Positions 1 to 8,972 of a stretch of 64,000 nt of DNA are shown here, in pieces. This DNA comes from Enterococcus faecalis_A (GTDB lineage: Bacteria; Bacillota; Bacilli; Lactobacillales; Enterococcaceae). Positions within the stretch are counted from its first letter, which is position 1. Every line of letters begins with the position of its first letter. The notes under the pieces were generated by a model that was given only the letters and a program-made list of their open reading frames with translations, ran no database searches and had not been told where the DNA came from. The stretch lies in NCBI GenBank assembly GCA_051295955.1, contig JBPDWA010000008.1:86022-150021 (forward strand). Direction: 5' to 3'. The position numbers and the translations under genes are program-made.

Positions 1-1
1 A

Positions 2-1228
2 GAATACGGACCATATCGACAATCAGAACGAAAAGCTGTTTACCAACCGTTAATTGATCAATTATTAAGCAGCAATCGGGCGTACAAATGCTATTGTACA
101 GCTGAGGAATTAGAAGCAGATCGAGAAGCGCAACGGGCTCGTGGCGAAATGCCTCATTACTCAGGCAAATGTGCGCATTTAACGCCATCAGAACAAGCTG
201 AAAAAGAAGCTGCTGGGTTAGAGCCAGTGATTCGTTTCCGGGTTCCTCGTAATACGGAATATCAATTTGAAGACATCGTAAAAGGGTCAATCACCTTTGA
301 ATCAGACAATATTGGTGGTGATTTTGTCATCCAAAAACGCGATGGTATGCCAACGTATAATTTTGCAGTTGCAGTGGATGATCACTTAATGAAAATTACC
401 CATGTGCTGCGGGGAGATGACCATATTGCCAATACACCAAAACAATTAATGGTATATGAAGCATTTGGCTGGACGCCGCCGACTTTCGGACATATGACTT
501 TAATCATCAATTCTGAGACCGGTAAAAAATTAAGTAAACGAGATGAAACTATTCTCCAATTCATCGAACAATACCGTGAATTAGGGTATTTACCTGAAGC
601 GATGTTTAACTTTATTGCTTTGCTTGGTTGGTCACCGGTTGGAGAAGATGAGATCTTCACACAAGGAGAATTAGTGAAGCTTTTTGATGAAGCTCGTTTA
701 AGTAAGTCACCGGCAGCATTTGATACTAAGAAATTAGAGTGGGTTAACAATCAGTACATGAAACAAATGGATTTAAGTGTTTTAACTAAGATGTGTCTGC
801 CTTACTTGGTAGCTGCCGGACGGGTGGAAGCGAACCCTACCGCTGAAAAAATGAAATGGTTGCAAGAATTAGTAAGGTTGTATCAGCCTCAAATGAGCTA
901 TGCAGCGGAAATCGTTGAATTATCCAGTCTGTTTTTCAATGAACAGCCTGAATTAGACGATACAGCCAAAGAATTTTTAACAGGTGAAACGGTTCCAACA
1001 GTTCTAACAGCTTTCAAAGCACAACTTGAAGCATTAGAAACCCTTGACGTGCCAAGCATTAAAGCAGCAATTAAAGCAGTCCAAAAAGAAACCGGCGTTA
1101 AAGGCAAAAACTTATTTATGCCGATCCGTATTGCTGTTTCCGGACAAATGCACGGTCCGGAATTGGCTGAAACGATTGAACTTTTAGGTAAAGAAAAAGC
1201 CTTAGCTCATTTAAACCAAGTATTATAA
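2..1228 (+). CDS. gltX: Glutamyl-tRNA synthetase, C-terminal part (5' end outside window)
   Basis: Charges tRNA-Glu (and in many Firmicutes tRNA-Gln) with glutamate in the cytoplasm. The open frame runs from base 2 without a start, so the Rossmann-fold N-terminus with the HIGH motif lies upstream. The visible part starts in the PYRQSER segment typical of class I GluRS. It contains the second class I signature as GKKLSKRD near position 530 (the KMSKS equivalent) and then the helical anticodon-binding domain to the stop at 1226-1228. The first ATG at 149 is internal, not a start. It is followed by a T-box leader that isolates it from cysE. Identification is secure from motifs and neighbours. 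Confidence 0.97.
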   Translation, partial: EYGPYRQSERKAVYQPLIDQLLSSNRAYKCYCTAEELEADREAQRARGEMPHYSGKCAHLTPSEQAEKEAAGLEPVIRFRVPRNTEYQFEDIVKGSITFESDNIGGDFVIQKRDGMPTYNFAVAVDDHLMKITHVLRGDDHIANTPKQLMVYEAFGWTPPTFGHMTLIINSETGKKLSKRDETILQFIEQYRELGYLPEAMFNFIALLGWSPVGEDEIFTQGELVKLFDEARLSKSPAAFDTKKLEWVNNQYMKQMDLSVLTKMCLPYLVAAGRVEANPTAEKMKWLQELVRLYQPQMSYAAEIVELSSLFFNEQPELDDTAKEFLTGETVPTVLTAFKAQLEALETLDVPSIKAAIKAVQKETGVKGKNLFMPIRIAVSGQMHGPELAETIELLGKEKALAHLNQVL

Positions 1229-1288
1229 TCGAAAAAAAACTAAGAACAACGAAACAAACAAAACATACTGAAAAGAAGAAGTAAAAAA

Positions 1289-1502
1289 GGTATGATCTTT
1301 AGAGAGACTGTGGTTGCTGAAAACAGTTGATCCTCCTTTTTGAAATGCATCTTTGAATGGTTTCGACGAAAAAGCAATAGTAGTTGAAGACGTAAGTTAG
1401 GCGTTAACTACAAAGAGGCAAGAGCGCACTCTTGTGAAAAAAAGTGGAACCACGTGGCAACGTCTTTTAAGCAAAGTATCTTTGTTTAAAAGACGTTTTT
1501 TA
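1289..1502 (+). promoter_or_regulatory. T-box riboswitch, cysteine specific, upstream of cysE-cysS
   Basis: The leader has the AGAGA (GA-motif) start of stem I at about 1300. A specifier bulge follows with TGC (Cys codon) at 1346-1348, flanked as AA-TGC-A. The T-box sequence AGTGGAACCACGTGGCAACG is at 1443-1462. A terminator stem, ACGTCTTTTAA (1460-1470) with TTAAAAGACGT, is followed by a T run ending near 1501. Uncharged tRNA-Cys would favour the antiterminator and switch on cysE and cysS. The specifier agrees with the genes downstream, which supports both calls. Confidence 0.93.
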
Positions 1503-1530
1503 CGTTAAAAAAGAGGAGAGGAGTTTTGGG

Positions 1531-2070
1531 ATGAGTTGGTTAAAACGTAGCTTAGCAGCAGTCAAAAAAAATGATCCGGCTGCTCGTACCACTTTGGAAA
1601 TTATTTTGACCTATCCGGGCTTACATGCATTATTTTGGCACCGTCTATCACATTTTTTATATAAACATCGACTGTTTTTATTAGCGAAAATGCATGCACA
1701 ATTTTGGCGTTTTATTACCGGGATTGAAATTCATCCTGGAGCTCGGATCCAATCCGGTGTTTTTATTGATCACGGGATGGGTGTGGTAATTGGTGAAACA
1801 GCTGAAATTGAAGAAGATGTAATTTTATTTCACGGCGTTACATTAGGCGGTACTGGGAAACAAACTGGCAAACGACATCCAACCGTTAAAAAAGGAGCAA
1901 TGATTTCAGCTAACGTCCAAATCCTAGGTCCGGTAACAATTGGTGAGCGAGCTAAGATCGGCGCTGGTGCAGTAGTGTTAACCGATATTCCGGCGGATGC
2001 AACTGCCGTGGGCTTACCTGCCAAAGTAGTTCGAATCAAAGGAAAAAAGGTGGCTAAAAACGATGATTAA
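1531..2070 (+). CDS. cysE: Serine O-acetyltransferase
   Basis: Makes O-acetyl-L-serine from serine and acetyl-CoA, the first step of cysteine synthesis, in the cytoplasm. At 179 aa it is the short Firmicute form. The C-terminal half is a left-handed beta-helix of hexapeptide repeats (GIEIHPGARIQ, then VIGETAEI, GAVVLTDI). The conserved catalytic region DHGMGVVIGETAEI is at about residues 82-95 and HGVTLGGTGK at about 101-110. RBS GAGGAGAGGAG precedes the ATG. It overlaps cysS by 8 bases and sits under the cysteine T-box, so supply of cysteine and its charging to tRNA are regulated together. Confidence 0.96.
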   Translation: MSWLKRSLAAVKKNDPAARTTLEIILTYPGLHALFWHRLSHFLYKHRLFLLAKMHAQFWRFITGIEIHPGARIQSGVFIDHGMGVVIGETAEIEEDVILFHGVTLGGTGKQTGKRHPTVKKGAMISANVQILGPVTIGERAKIGAGAVVLTDIPADATAVGLPAKVVRIKGKKVAKNDD

Positions 2071-3478
2071 AATTTACAATACCTTAACGAGAGAAAAAGA
2101 AATATTTACACCCATTGAAGCGAAAAAAGTCCGTATGTATGTTTGCGGGCCAACTGTATATAACTATATCCATATCGGTAATGCCAGAAGCGCGGTCGCA
2201 TTTGACACCATTCGTCGTTACTTTGAATATCGAGGTTATGAAGTAAATTATGTTTCTAATTTTACCGATGTTGACGACAAAATTATTAAAGCAGCCAAGG
2301 AATTGTCAATGACTGCTCCTGAGGTGGCTGATCGCTTTATTCAAGCTTTTAAAGAAGACACCGATGCTTTAAACATTCAGCCGGCAACGCTACATCCGCG
2401 CGTTATGAATCATATGGAAGACATCATTAAATTTATTGAAGTTTTAATTGGTAAAGGCTTTGCCTATGAAGCCAGCGGCGATGTTTACTACCGAACACGT
2501 AAATTTGAAAACTATGGTCATTTAAGTCACCAATCAATTGATGAACTGGAAATCGGTGCCAGCCAAAGAACTGGTGAAGAACAAGCTTTAAAAGAGGATC
2601 CGCTTGACTTTGCTTTATGGAAAAGTGCGAAAGCCGATGAAATTTCGTGGCCTGCTCCTTGGGGACATGGACGTCCTGGCTGGCATATTGAATGTTCAGT
2701 GATGGCTACTAAACATTTAGGAGCGACCATTGATATTCATGGTGGGGGCCAGGATTTGGAATTTCCGCATCATGAAAATGAAATTGCCCAAAGTGAAGCT
2801 AAAACAGGCCAGACATTTGCGAATTATTGGATGCATAATGGCTACGTAACCATCGGTGAAGAAGATGAGAAGATGAGCAAATCGTTAGGCAATTTTGTAA
2901 CAGTCCATGAAATGATCAAAAAAGTAGACCCGCAAATTTTACGCTTTTTTATGTCTACTACCCAATATCGGCGCCCGATTCGCTATAGTGAAACGACATT
3001 AAAAGAGGCAGCTGCAAACTATCAAAAAGTGAAGAATACCTATGAAAATTTAACTTTTAGAACAACAACAGCTGTTGATTACTTAGTTGAGGATGAACAA
3101 AACTTAGCGGAACTTGTACAATTGGAGCAGCGTTTTATCGAAGAAATGGATGATGACTTCAATGCAGCTAACGGAATAACCGTCGTTTATGAATTAGTGA
3201 AACGCATCAATCAATACAATGAACAAGCCGAGGTTTCAGCAGCTGTTTTAGCTAAAATGGGTGATTTGTTGACTACTTGGTTGGCTATTTTTGGAATTGA
3301 ATTTCAAAAGGATGAAGCATTGTTGGATACAGATATTGAACCGTTGATTGCGGAACGGAATCAAGCCAGAAGTGACCGGAATTTCGCTAGAAGCGATGAA
3401 ATCCGCGATTTGCTAAAAGAGCAAGGGATTATTCTAGAAGATACGCCACAAGGAACGAGATGGAGAAGAAGCGAATGA
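2063..3478 (+). CDS. cysS: Cysteinyl-tRNA synthetase
   Basis: Ligates cysteine to tRNA-Cys; class I synthetase, 471 aa, normal length. The HIGH motif appears as HIGNARS at about residues 37-43, preceded by YVCGPTVYNY. The zinc-binding and central segments GWHIECSVM and GGGQDLEFPHHENE are present, and the KMSKS motif is KMSKSLGNF at about residue 271. The helical C-terminal domain is complete. It overlaps cysE at its start, and its TGA overlaps the mrnC start (ATGA), indicating translational coupling within one operon. Confidence 0.97.
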   Translation: MIKIYNTLTREKEIFTPIEAKKVRMYVCGPTVYNYIHIGNARSAVAFDTIRRYFEYRGYEVNYVSNFTDVDDKIIKAAKELSMTAPEVADRFIQAFKEDTDALNIQPATLHPRVMNHMEDIIKFIEVLIGKGFAYEASGDVYYRTRKFENYGHLSHQSIDELEIGASQRTGEEQALKEDPLDFALWKSAKADEISWPAPWGHGRPGWHIECSVMATKHLGATIDIHGGGQDLEFPHHENEIAQSEAKTGQTFANYWMHNGYVTIGEEDEKMSKSLGNFVTVHEMIKKVDPQILRFFMSTTQYRRPIRYSETTLKEAAANYQKVKNTYENLTFRTTTAVDYLVEDEQNLAELVQLEQRFIEEMDDDFNAANGITVVYELVKRINQYNEQAEVSAAVLAKMGDLLTTWLAIFGIEFQKDEALLDTDIEPLIAERNQARSDRNFARSDEIRDLLKEQGIILEDTPQGTRWRRSE

Positions 3479-3870
3479 GAGACTATACGCAGCTAAATGG
3501 ATTAGCTTTAGCTTATGTTGGTGATGCAATTTATGAAATCTATATTCGAGACTATTTGGTCTCTTTGGGACAGACTAAACCGAATACGTTGCATCGGCTG
3601 GCTACTCATTATGTATCAGCGAAAGCGCAAGCTTTTTTGATGCAATCGTTAATTGCTGAAAAGCAGCTGACGGAAGAAGAAATAAAAATCTATAAACGTG
3701 GACGTAATGCTAAAAGCCATACCTTTGCAAAAAATGCCGATGTTAGCACTTATCGTGTTGCGACTGGTTTTGAAGCTTTGATGGGCTATCTGCATTTAAT
3801 GAAACAAACGCAACGATTAGAAGAACTAATCGAATGGTGTATCAATAAGGTAGGTGAAGCAAATGAGTAA
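3475..3870 (+). CDS. mrnC: Mini-ribonuclease III (23S rRNA maturation)
   Basis: A RNase III catalytic domain without the dsRNA-binding domain; it matures 23S rRNA ends in Firmicutes. The N-terminal stretch LNGLALAYVGDAIYEIYIRD carries the RNase III-like acidic residues. KRGRNAKSH marks the mini-III family. I chose the ATG at 3475 over the in-frame ATG at 3460 because GGAGAAGAA is spaced correctly before 3475 and because this makes an ATGA overlap with the cysS stop. The result is 131 aa. It lies between cysS and rlmB, its usual place. Confidence 0.93.
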   Translation: MRDYTQLNGLALAYVGDAIYEIYIRDYLVSLGQTKPNTLHRLATHYVSAKAQAFLMQSLIAEKQLTEEEIKIYKRGRNAKSHTFAKNADVSTYRVATGFEALMGYLHLMKQTQRLEELIEWCINKVGEANE

Positions 3871-4714
3871 CAAGAGACAACAGGGAATGAAAAAAGGCCA
3901 AAAACGAACACAAGCACCAAAAAAAGGACAGTCTGTAAAAAAACCGGCTTATCAACAGCTGCTCGCATCATCAAATGAGTTGGCCGCTAATTTTACTTTT
4001 GGCTTCCATGCAGCGGTAGAAGCGATTCAACAAGGACGCGGCAATAAACTCTTTCTTCAAGAAGACAGTCGCGGAGAAAAAGTTGAACAATTAAAACAAT
4101 TAGCAAAAGATTATGCCTTACCAGTTAAATGGGTACCAAAAGTTAAGCTGGACACGATGAGTGATCATGGTGTGCACCAAGGGATTGTATTAGCAATTAC
4201 AGCTTATGAATACTATACTTTAGAGGAATTATTAACTCAAACTAAAGCCAAAACTGAAACACCATTTTTCTTAATTTTAGACAGTTTAGAAGATCCACAT
4301 AACTTTGGTTCTATTTTACGAACCGCTGATGCAACCGGTGTTAATGGCATCATTATTCCAAAGCACCGAGCAGTAGGAATTACGCCTGTGGTAACAAAGG
4401 CTTCCACCGGAGCAGTAGAACATATTCCGATTGCTCGTGTGACCAATTTAGCTCAAAGTATTACAACTTTAAAAGAACAAAACTTTTGGATTTTTGGTAC
4501 AGATATGGAAGGTACGGATTATCGAAAGTGGAATACGCAAGGAGCTATCGCTTTGATTATCGGAAATGAAGGACGCGGCATGAGCCAAGGTTTGCGTAAA
4601 GAAGTGGATGAAATGCTGACAATTCCCATGATTGGACACGTCCAAAGTCTAAATGCCGGTGTAGCAGCAGGTTTATTGATGTATGAAGTATTTCGTGGAC
4701 GCAACTCACTTTAA
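3863..4714 (+). CDS. rlmB: 23S rRNA 2'-O-methyltransferase of the TrmH/RlmB (YacO) family
   Basis: A SPOUT methyltransferase expected to methylate a ribose in 23S rRNA. A basic, Lys/Gln-rich N-terminal tail is followed by the SpoU substrate-binding domain (FGFHAAVEAIQQGR). The trefoil-knot catalytic domain then carries motif 1 (LDSLEDPHNFGSILRTADA), motif 2 (IIGNEGRGM) and motif 3 (IPMIGHVQSLNAGVAAG). The start is the ATG at 3863 after AGGTGAAG; the GTG at 3854 lies inside that RBS. It overlaps the end of mrnC. The RlmB assignment rests on family and operon position. Confidence 0.92.
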   Translation: MSNKRQQGMKKGQKRTQAPKKGQSVKKPAYQQLLASSNELAANFTFGFHAAVEAIQQGRGNKLFLQEDSRGEKVEQLKQLAKDYALPVKWVPKVKLDTMSDHGVHQGIVLAITAYEYYTLEELLTQTKAKTETPFFLILDSLEDPHNFGSILRTADATGVNGIIIPKHRAVGITPVVTKASTGAVEHIPIARVTNLAQSITTLKEQNFWIFGTDMEGTDYRKWNTQGAIALIIGNEGRGMSQGLRKEVDEMLTIPMIGHVQSLNAGVAAGLLMYEVFRGRNSL

Positions 4715-4728
4715 AGAAGGCGGTAAAC

Positions 4729-5259
4729 ATGAAAAAACAGTTATTGATAGTCGATGGCTACAATATGATTGGCGCTTGGCCAGAACTTGTTCAATTGAAA
4801 AAGAAAGACCAGCTAGAAGATGCTCGCGACTTATTGTTGCATCGTCTTTCTAATTATGCCAAGTACGAAGGGCTAGAAATTATAGTCGTCTTTGATGCTC
4901 AGCTAGTGCCTGGTATTCAGCAGACATACAAGAAATATTTGCTGACGGTTGTTTTTACGAAAGAAGATGAAACGGCCGATAGCTACATTGAACGAGTTGC
5001 TGGTGAGAAAAACAATCGCTTAACGCAAGTAACGGTAGCTACCAGCGATTTGGCAGAACAGTGGGTTGTCTTTTCAAAAGGAGCACTTAGAACTTCAGCG
5101 AATGAGTTGTATAAAGCAGTTAAAAAAGCCGAAGAAACCATTGCAATTCATGCTACGGATCTTCACTTTCAAGAATTTCGTCGTAATTCACCTTGGAATC
5201 AAGCCCAAATGTCAAAACTTTCCGAAATACTAGAAGAATTATCCAAAAAGAATGATTAA
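4729..5259 (+). CDS. rae1: NYN-domain endoribonuclease Rae1 (YacP)
   Basis: A PIN-like NYN nuclease of 176 aa; the B. subtilis homologue cleaves mRNAs at the ribosomal A site. The N-terminus LIVDGYNMIGAWPEL holds the first catalytic Asp. DARDLLLHRL, IIVVFDAQ and DETADSYIER supply the further acidic residues of the fold, and VATSDLAEQ is the usual later motif. It follows rlmB by 14 bases with RBS AAGGCGG. A 3-base gap to the next longer frame and shared orientation suggest one transcript with rlmB and the sigma factor. Confidence 0.9.
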   Translation: MKKQLLIVDGYNMIGAWPELVQLKKKDQLEDARDLLLHRLSNYAKYEGLEIIVVFDAQLVPGIQQTYKKYLLTVVFTKEDETADSYIERVAGEKNNRLTQVTVATSDLAEQWVVFSKGALRTSANELYKAVKKAEETIAIHATDLHFQEFRRNSPWNQAQMSKLSEILEELSKKND

Positions 5260-5342
5260 ACATGTGTTCGCTTTCATATTTTTTCTATGAAATGCTATGC
5301 TCATTTCAACCGTTGTTGGTAGCAACGAAGAAAGGAGAAAAT

Positions 5343-5903
5343 ATGGAAGAGTTGAAAAAAGCGTTGGCAGGAGACCCTGAGGCATTTGATTTGTTGTATA
5401 AACAGTACCATCCGTTGGTGTATAAGTTAGCTAAGAAGTATTACTTGAAAGATTACGATTTGGATGATTGGTTGCAGGAAGGGCGCATTGTATTTCATCG
5501 TTCATTACAGCGATTTAATGACAAAAAACAGTTATCAGTCGGACAGTATTTTAAAGTGAATTTTGAAAATCGTATTCGTAGTTTGGTGAGAAAGCAGTGC
5601 GCCTATAAGCGTATCACCGATACTACGTCTTTTTCGCTAGACCAAAAAATAGAAGCTCGGGGAGAAGCGTTTATGGATTGTCTGGGGAAAGAACAAGTAG
5701 ACCCTTTAGCTACGTTGATTGTCCAAGAAAAAATGGCTGATTTTCCAGAATTTCTCTCATCCTTTGAACGAGCTACTTTGCAGGATTATATCAAAGGAGA
5801 AGAGTTGGAAGCTATTGCAGAAAAACAAACGATAAAAGTAACAACTGTCAGAAGTGCGTATGATCGGGCGAAAAAGAAAATGAAACATTTTCTATCAGAA
5901 TGA
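5343..5903 (+). CDS. Sigma-70 family sigma factor (SigH/ComX-like)
   Basis: A small sigma factor of 186 aa with region 2 (FDLLYKQYHPLVYKLAKKYY, then DLDDWLQEGRIVFHRSLQRF) and a C-terminal region 4-like helix-turn-helix (LEAIAEKQTIKVTTVRSAYDRAKKKM). The start is the ATG at 5343 after AAAGGAGAAA; the frame stays open back to 5262 but has no ribosome site there. Its place after rae1 matches the SigH-like factor of enterococci and lactobacilli, which in relatives is linked to competence genes. Which promoters it reads here cannot be told from the window. Confidence 0.85.
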   Translation: MEELKKALAGDPEAFDLLYKQYHPLVYKLAKKYYLKDYDLDDWLQEGRIVFHRSLQRFNDKKQLSVGQYFKVNFENRIRSLVRKQCAYKRITDTTSFSLDQKIEARGEAFMDCLGKEQVDPLATLIVQEKMADFPEFLSSFERATLQDYIKGEELEAIAEKQTIKVTTVRSAYDRAKKKMKHFLSE

Positions 5904-5952
5904 AATGTGAAACTACACAGTAAAAACTTAGTATTTTTTCAACCTAAATTAG

Positions 5953-5981
5953 TTGCAAATAAATAAAACCTGTGATAAACT
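5953..5981 (+). promoter_or_regulatory. Promoter of veg
   Basis: TTGCAA at 5953-5958 and TAAACT at 5976-5981 are separated by 17 bases, about 50 bases before the veg start. Spacing is ideal for a housekeeping promoter and the -10 is a fair match. Confidence 0.6.
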
Positions 5982-6028
5982 TGTAAATTCCGCATTTATG
6001 TGCTAAAATGGAGCTTGAGGTGAATGCA

Positions 6029-6274
6029 ATGCCAACAACTTTAGCATCAATAAAAAAAGATTTAGAAGACCGTATCGGCAGTGAAATCATGTTAGTTGCT
6101 CAGACTGGAAGAAAACGTCAAACAGAACGTAAAGGGATCTTAACTGAAACCTATCCGTCTGTATTTGTTGTTGACTTGGATCCGGATGAGAACTCATTTG
6201 AACGAGTTTCATATAGTTATTCTGATGTGCTGACCCGTACAGTTGAGATCGAATTTATTGGGAAAGCTGTCTAG
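6029..6274 (+). CDS. veg: Veg protein
   Basis: A small conserved Firmicute protein (81 aa). In B. subtilis Veg affects biofilm gene expression and spore outgrowth. The family core is obvious: LASIKKDLEDRIG, then RKGILTETYPSVFVVDLDPD and SFERVSYSYSDVLT. The start is the ATG at 6029 after GAGGTG; an ATG at 6008 would add seven residues but lacks an RBS. It stands alone between a promoter and a strong terminator, so it is probably monocistronic. Confidence 0.95.
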   Translation: MPTTLASIKKDLEDRIGSEIMLVAQTGRKRQTERKGILTETYPSVFVVDLDPDENSFERVSYSYSDVLTRTVEIEFIGKAV

Positions 6275-6325
6275 CAAAACAAAAATAAACAACTGAATCA
6301 ATTACATTTAGTTGGTAAAAATTAA

Positions 6326-6376
6326 TAGAGTGTGAGAGCAATCAACAAAGCTGGTTGCTCTCACACTCTATTTTCT
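6326..6376 (+). terminator. Rho-independent terminator after veg
   Basis: A 16-bp stem, TAGAGTGTGAGAGCAA (6326-6341) with its exact complement at 6355-6370, is followed by TTTTCTT. It is very stable and ends the veg transcript. Confidence 0.9.
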
Positions 6377-6494
6377 TCTACTGATGAATCAAAGACTAAA
6401 ATATTGGTTGTTTTGTCCAGTGTACTTATAAGGTAACATATGTTAAAATCTAAAAGATTGCGACAATGACCAGTAAAAAAGTAAGGTGAATCAA

Positions 6495-7346
6495 GTGGAA
6501 ATTATCGAAAAAGCTCCAGCGAAACTCAACCTTGGTTTAGATACGCTTTATAAAAGAGCAGACGGCTATCATGAGATGGAAATGGTGATGACAAGCGTTG
6601 ATTTAGCGGATCGTTTAACGATTGAAGAGCTGCCTGAAGATCTCATTAAAATTGAAACCAATAGTTCATTTTTACCTGTGGATAAGCGCAACCATGTTTA
6701 TCAAGCAGTGTCTTTATTGAAGCAGATGTATCAGATCACTGCCGGTGTAAGGATATATATTCATAAAAACATTCCTGTTGCTGCAGGTTTAGCTGGCGGT
6801 AGCAGCGATTGTGCAGCTGCTTTACGTGGCTTGAATAAGCTTTGGCAACTAGGACTAAGCTATGAACAATTAAGCCATATCGGCGTACAAGTCGGCTCGG
6901 ATGTTCCATATTGTCTACAAGGAGGAACCGCTTTTGTCAGCGGTCGTGGTGAGCGAGTAGCAGCGTTGCCGTCGATGCCGCAATGCTGGGTTGTATTAGT
7001 CAAGCCAAGAATTAGTGTTTCAACGGGCACGGTTTTTAAAGACTTAGCCATTGATGAACTTAATCATCCCGATATTGCTGGATTGAAGGCAGCAATAATC
7101 ACTGGAGATTACTTAAAAATGACGCAAACAGTTGGTAATGCGTTAGAAAAAGTAACGATTGCACGTCATCCAATTGTGCAGCAGATCAAAGATCGCATGT
7201 TAAAATACGGCGCTGACGCAGCACTAATGAGTGGCAGCGGTCCGACTGTTTTTGCTCTATGTGAAAAGAAAACTCGTGCGCAAAGAATTTATAATGGCTT
7301 AAAAGGTTTTTGTGAAGAAGTTTATATTGTACGTACATTAAAGTAA
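6495..7346 (+). CDS. ispE: 4-diphosphocytidyl-2-C-methyl-D-erythritol kinase
   Basis: A GHMP kinase that phosphorylates CDP-methylerythritol in the non-mevalonate isoprenoid route. It shows the N-terminal APAKLNLGLD substrate motif, the ATP-binding loop PVAAGLAGGSSDCAAALRGL near residue 92, and the C-terminal GSGPTVFAL loop. I chose GTG at 6495 over GTG at 6486 because AAGGTG at 6483-6488 then serves as RBS; this gives 283 aa, a normal length. Enterococci generally use the mevalonate pathway, so the role of this kinase there is less certain than the family call. Confidence 0.92.
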   Translation: MEIIEKAPAKLNLGLDTLYKRADGYHEMEMVMTSVDLADRLTIEELPEDLIKIETNSSFLPVDKRNHVYQAVSLLKQMYQITAGVRIYIHKNIPVAAGLAGGSSDCAAALRGLNKLWQLGLSYEQLSHIGVQVGSDVPYCLQGGTAFVSGRGERVAALPSMPQCWVVLVKPRISVSTGTVFKDLAIDELNHPDIAGLKAAIITGDYLKMTQTVGNALEKVTIARHPIVQQIKDRMLKYGADAALMSGSGPTVFALCEKKTRAQRIYNGLKGFCEEVYIVRTLK

Positions 7347-7487
7347 TCAAACCAGTTTTTACAGGAAAAGTAATTTGAAATAAAAAAGAAATTAGTGCCT
7401 ATGTTTTTCCCTATAGGAAGAGAATTTTACTAAAAAAGTAAGTTATTATGAACATTTACTTGAATTATAGAAATGTATATGATATCG

Positions 7488-7525
7488 ACGTCGTTTCTTT
7501 TATAAAAAATGACGGCGTTTTTTTT
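7488..7525 (+). terminator. Terminator downstream of ispE
   Basis: ACGTCGTT (7488-7495) pairs, with G-U wobbles, with GACGGCGT (7511-7518), followed by eight T. It lies about 140 bases after the ispE stop. The remaining bases to 7870 show no credible gene: the small open frames there have no ribosome site or family features. Confidence 0.7.
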
Positions 7526-7872
7526 GTTTTTAACTGCTGTTGATTTATCATGGGTAAGCATATCGAAATGGTTCCTTTGCGTGATTAGTCAGCAAAGAGG
7601 AAGAAAATACGTGCTCATAAGCTGCTTTTTTAGTAAAAACATTCATATTTTAAAAACCGATTTTTGTGATTCAAGAATTTTTCAGGTAAACTTTATGGAT
7701 GCTATTAACGGATGAACTTGAAGCTCATAAGATTGGGGAGAAATATTTTATTAAGCTAGGAAGTCACTACATAAATGAGAACTTTCACGAAAAAGGCTGT
7801 TCCAAGTCTATGTTTTCGAAAAGAAAAATACTTTTTAAATACAAGGAGTTAGAAAAAATTTTTAGTTTTTGC

Positions 7873-7936
7873 TTGACGTTCGTTTCTTCATCTGATAAAT
7901 TAGTTCTTGCTGGTAAATCGTAAATATTACGTTTTA
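7873..7936 (+). promoter_or_regulatory. adcA promoter with Zur box
   Basis: TTGACG (7873-7878), 17 bases, TAAATT (7896-7901) form the promoter. A 23-bp Zur-type operator follows at 7914-7936, reading TAAATCGTAAATATTACG and then TTTTA. It matches the Bacillus-type consensus arms TAAATCG-TAAT-N-ATTA-CGATTTA closely. It covers about +6 to +30, so zinc-loaded Zur would block transcription of the zinc transporter. Confidence 0.8.
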
Positions 7937-7965
7937 CGCTAATTAAATCGAAAAGAGGGAAATCA

Positions 7966-8931
7966 ATGAAGAACAAATATACTCGTGTTATGCTGGGGAT
8001 TGTTGCAGTACTAGGAATTATTTTATTAGCTAGCTGTGGTAAAGCAACGGACTCGTCTTCTAATTCAAAAAAAAGCGGTATTAAAGTTATGACAACTTTT
8101 TATCCGATGTATGATTTTGCTAAAAATGTGGTCGGCGATGAAGGTACGGTGGAAATGCTGATACCAGCAGGAAGCGAGCCTCATGATTATGAACCAAGTG
8201 CAAAAGATTTAGCTAAATTAACGGATGCAGATGTTTTTGTTTACAATAGTAAAGCGATGGAAACATGGGTTCCTAACGCATTGGAAAATTTAGATAAGAA
8301 AAAAGTTTCCGTAGTAGAAGCCAGCCAATCTATTCAGCTGGTGGACAGAGCAGATGAAGAACAGGGCCACGAAGATACAGACGCACACGACGGACATAAC
8401 CATGACCATGAATTAGATCCCCATGTCTGGTTGGATCCAGTCTTGGCTCAAAAAGAAGTTGAAGCAATTCGTGATGCGTTAGTGAAAAAATATCCTGATA
8501 AAAAAGCAACTTTCCAAACGAACGCTGACAAATATATTACTAAGCTAAAAGAGTTGGATGAAGCTTACAAGACGGCCTTTGCCAACGCTAAAAATCGGGC
8601 ATTTGTTACACAGCATGCAGCATTTGGCTATTTAGCTAAACAATATCATTTGATCCAAGAACCGATTGCCGGCATTTCTCCGGATCAAGAACCTTCACCG
8701 AGCCGCTTGGCAGAGTTAAAAAAATATATTACAGCTAATGGCGTTTCTGTGATATACTTTGAATCGACAGCTTCTTCCAAAGTAGCCAAAACATTAGCAA
8801 GTGAAACCAATGTAGAGTTAGCTGTGCTAAATCCCTTGGAAAGCTTAACTAAAAAAGAACAAAGCGCAGGCAAAGATTACCTTTCTGTAATGAAAGATAA
8901 TTTAGCTGCTTTGAAGAAAAGTATCCATTAA
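7966..8931 (+). CDS. adcA: Zinc-binding lipoprotein of an ABC importer (AdcA/ZnuA type)
   Basis: The extracellular receptor that hands zinc to the membrane importer. It has a lipoprotein signal peptide with lipobox LLASC at about residues 21-25. The cluster A-I metal-binding fold follows (VMTTFYPMYDFAKNVVGD, SEPHDYEPSAKD, HVWLDPVLAQ, TQHAAFGYLAKQY, YFESTASSKVA). The His/Asp-rich loop EDTDAHDGHNHDHELDPH at about residues 135-152 is the mark of zinc receptors as opposed to manganese ones. 321 aa; lacks the C-terminal ZinT domain of streptococcal AdcA. It is followed by adcC after 41 bases. Confidence 0.92.
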   Translation: MKNKYTRVMLGIVAVLGIILLASCGKATDSSSNSKKSGIKVMTTFYPMYDFAKNVVGDEGTVEMLIPAGSEPHDYEPSAKDLAKLTDADVFVYNSKAMETWVPNALENLDKKKVSVVEASQSIQLVDRADEEQGHEDTDAHDGHNHDHELDPHVWLDPVLAQKEVEAIRDALVKKYPDKKATFQTNADKYITKLKELDEAYKTAFANAKNRAFVTQHAAFGYLAKQYHLIQEPIAGISPDQEPSPSRLAELKKYITANGVSVIYFESTASSKVAKTLASETNVELAVLNPLESLTKKEQSAGKDYLSVMKDNLAALKKSIH

Positions 8932-8972
8932 ATTTATTGGACCGAAGCAGCCAATAAAAGGAGGAACTAAAC

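Noticed and set aside
7509..7923. Two small plus-strand frames between ispE and adcA
   Set aside because: No RBS, no family likeness, and they overlap a terminator and the Zur-controlled promoter.
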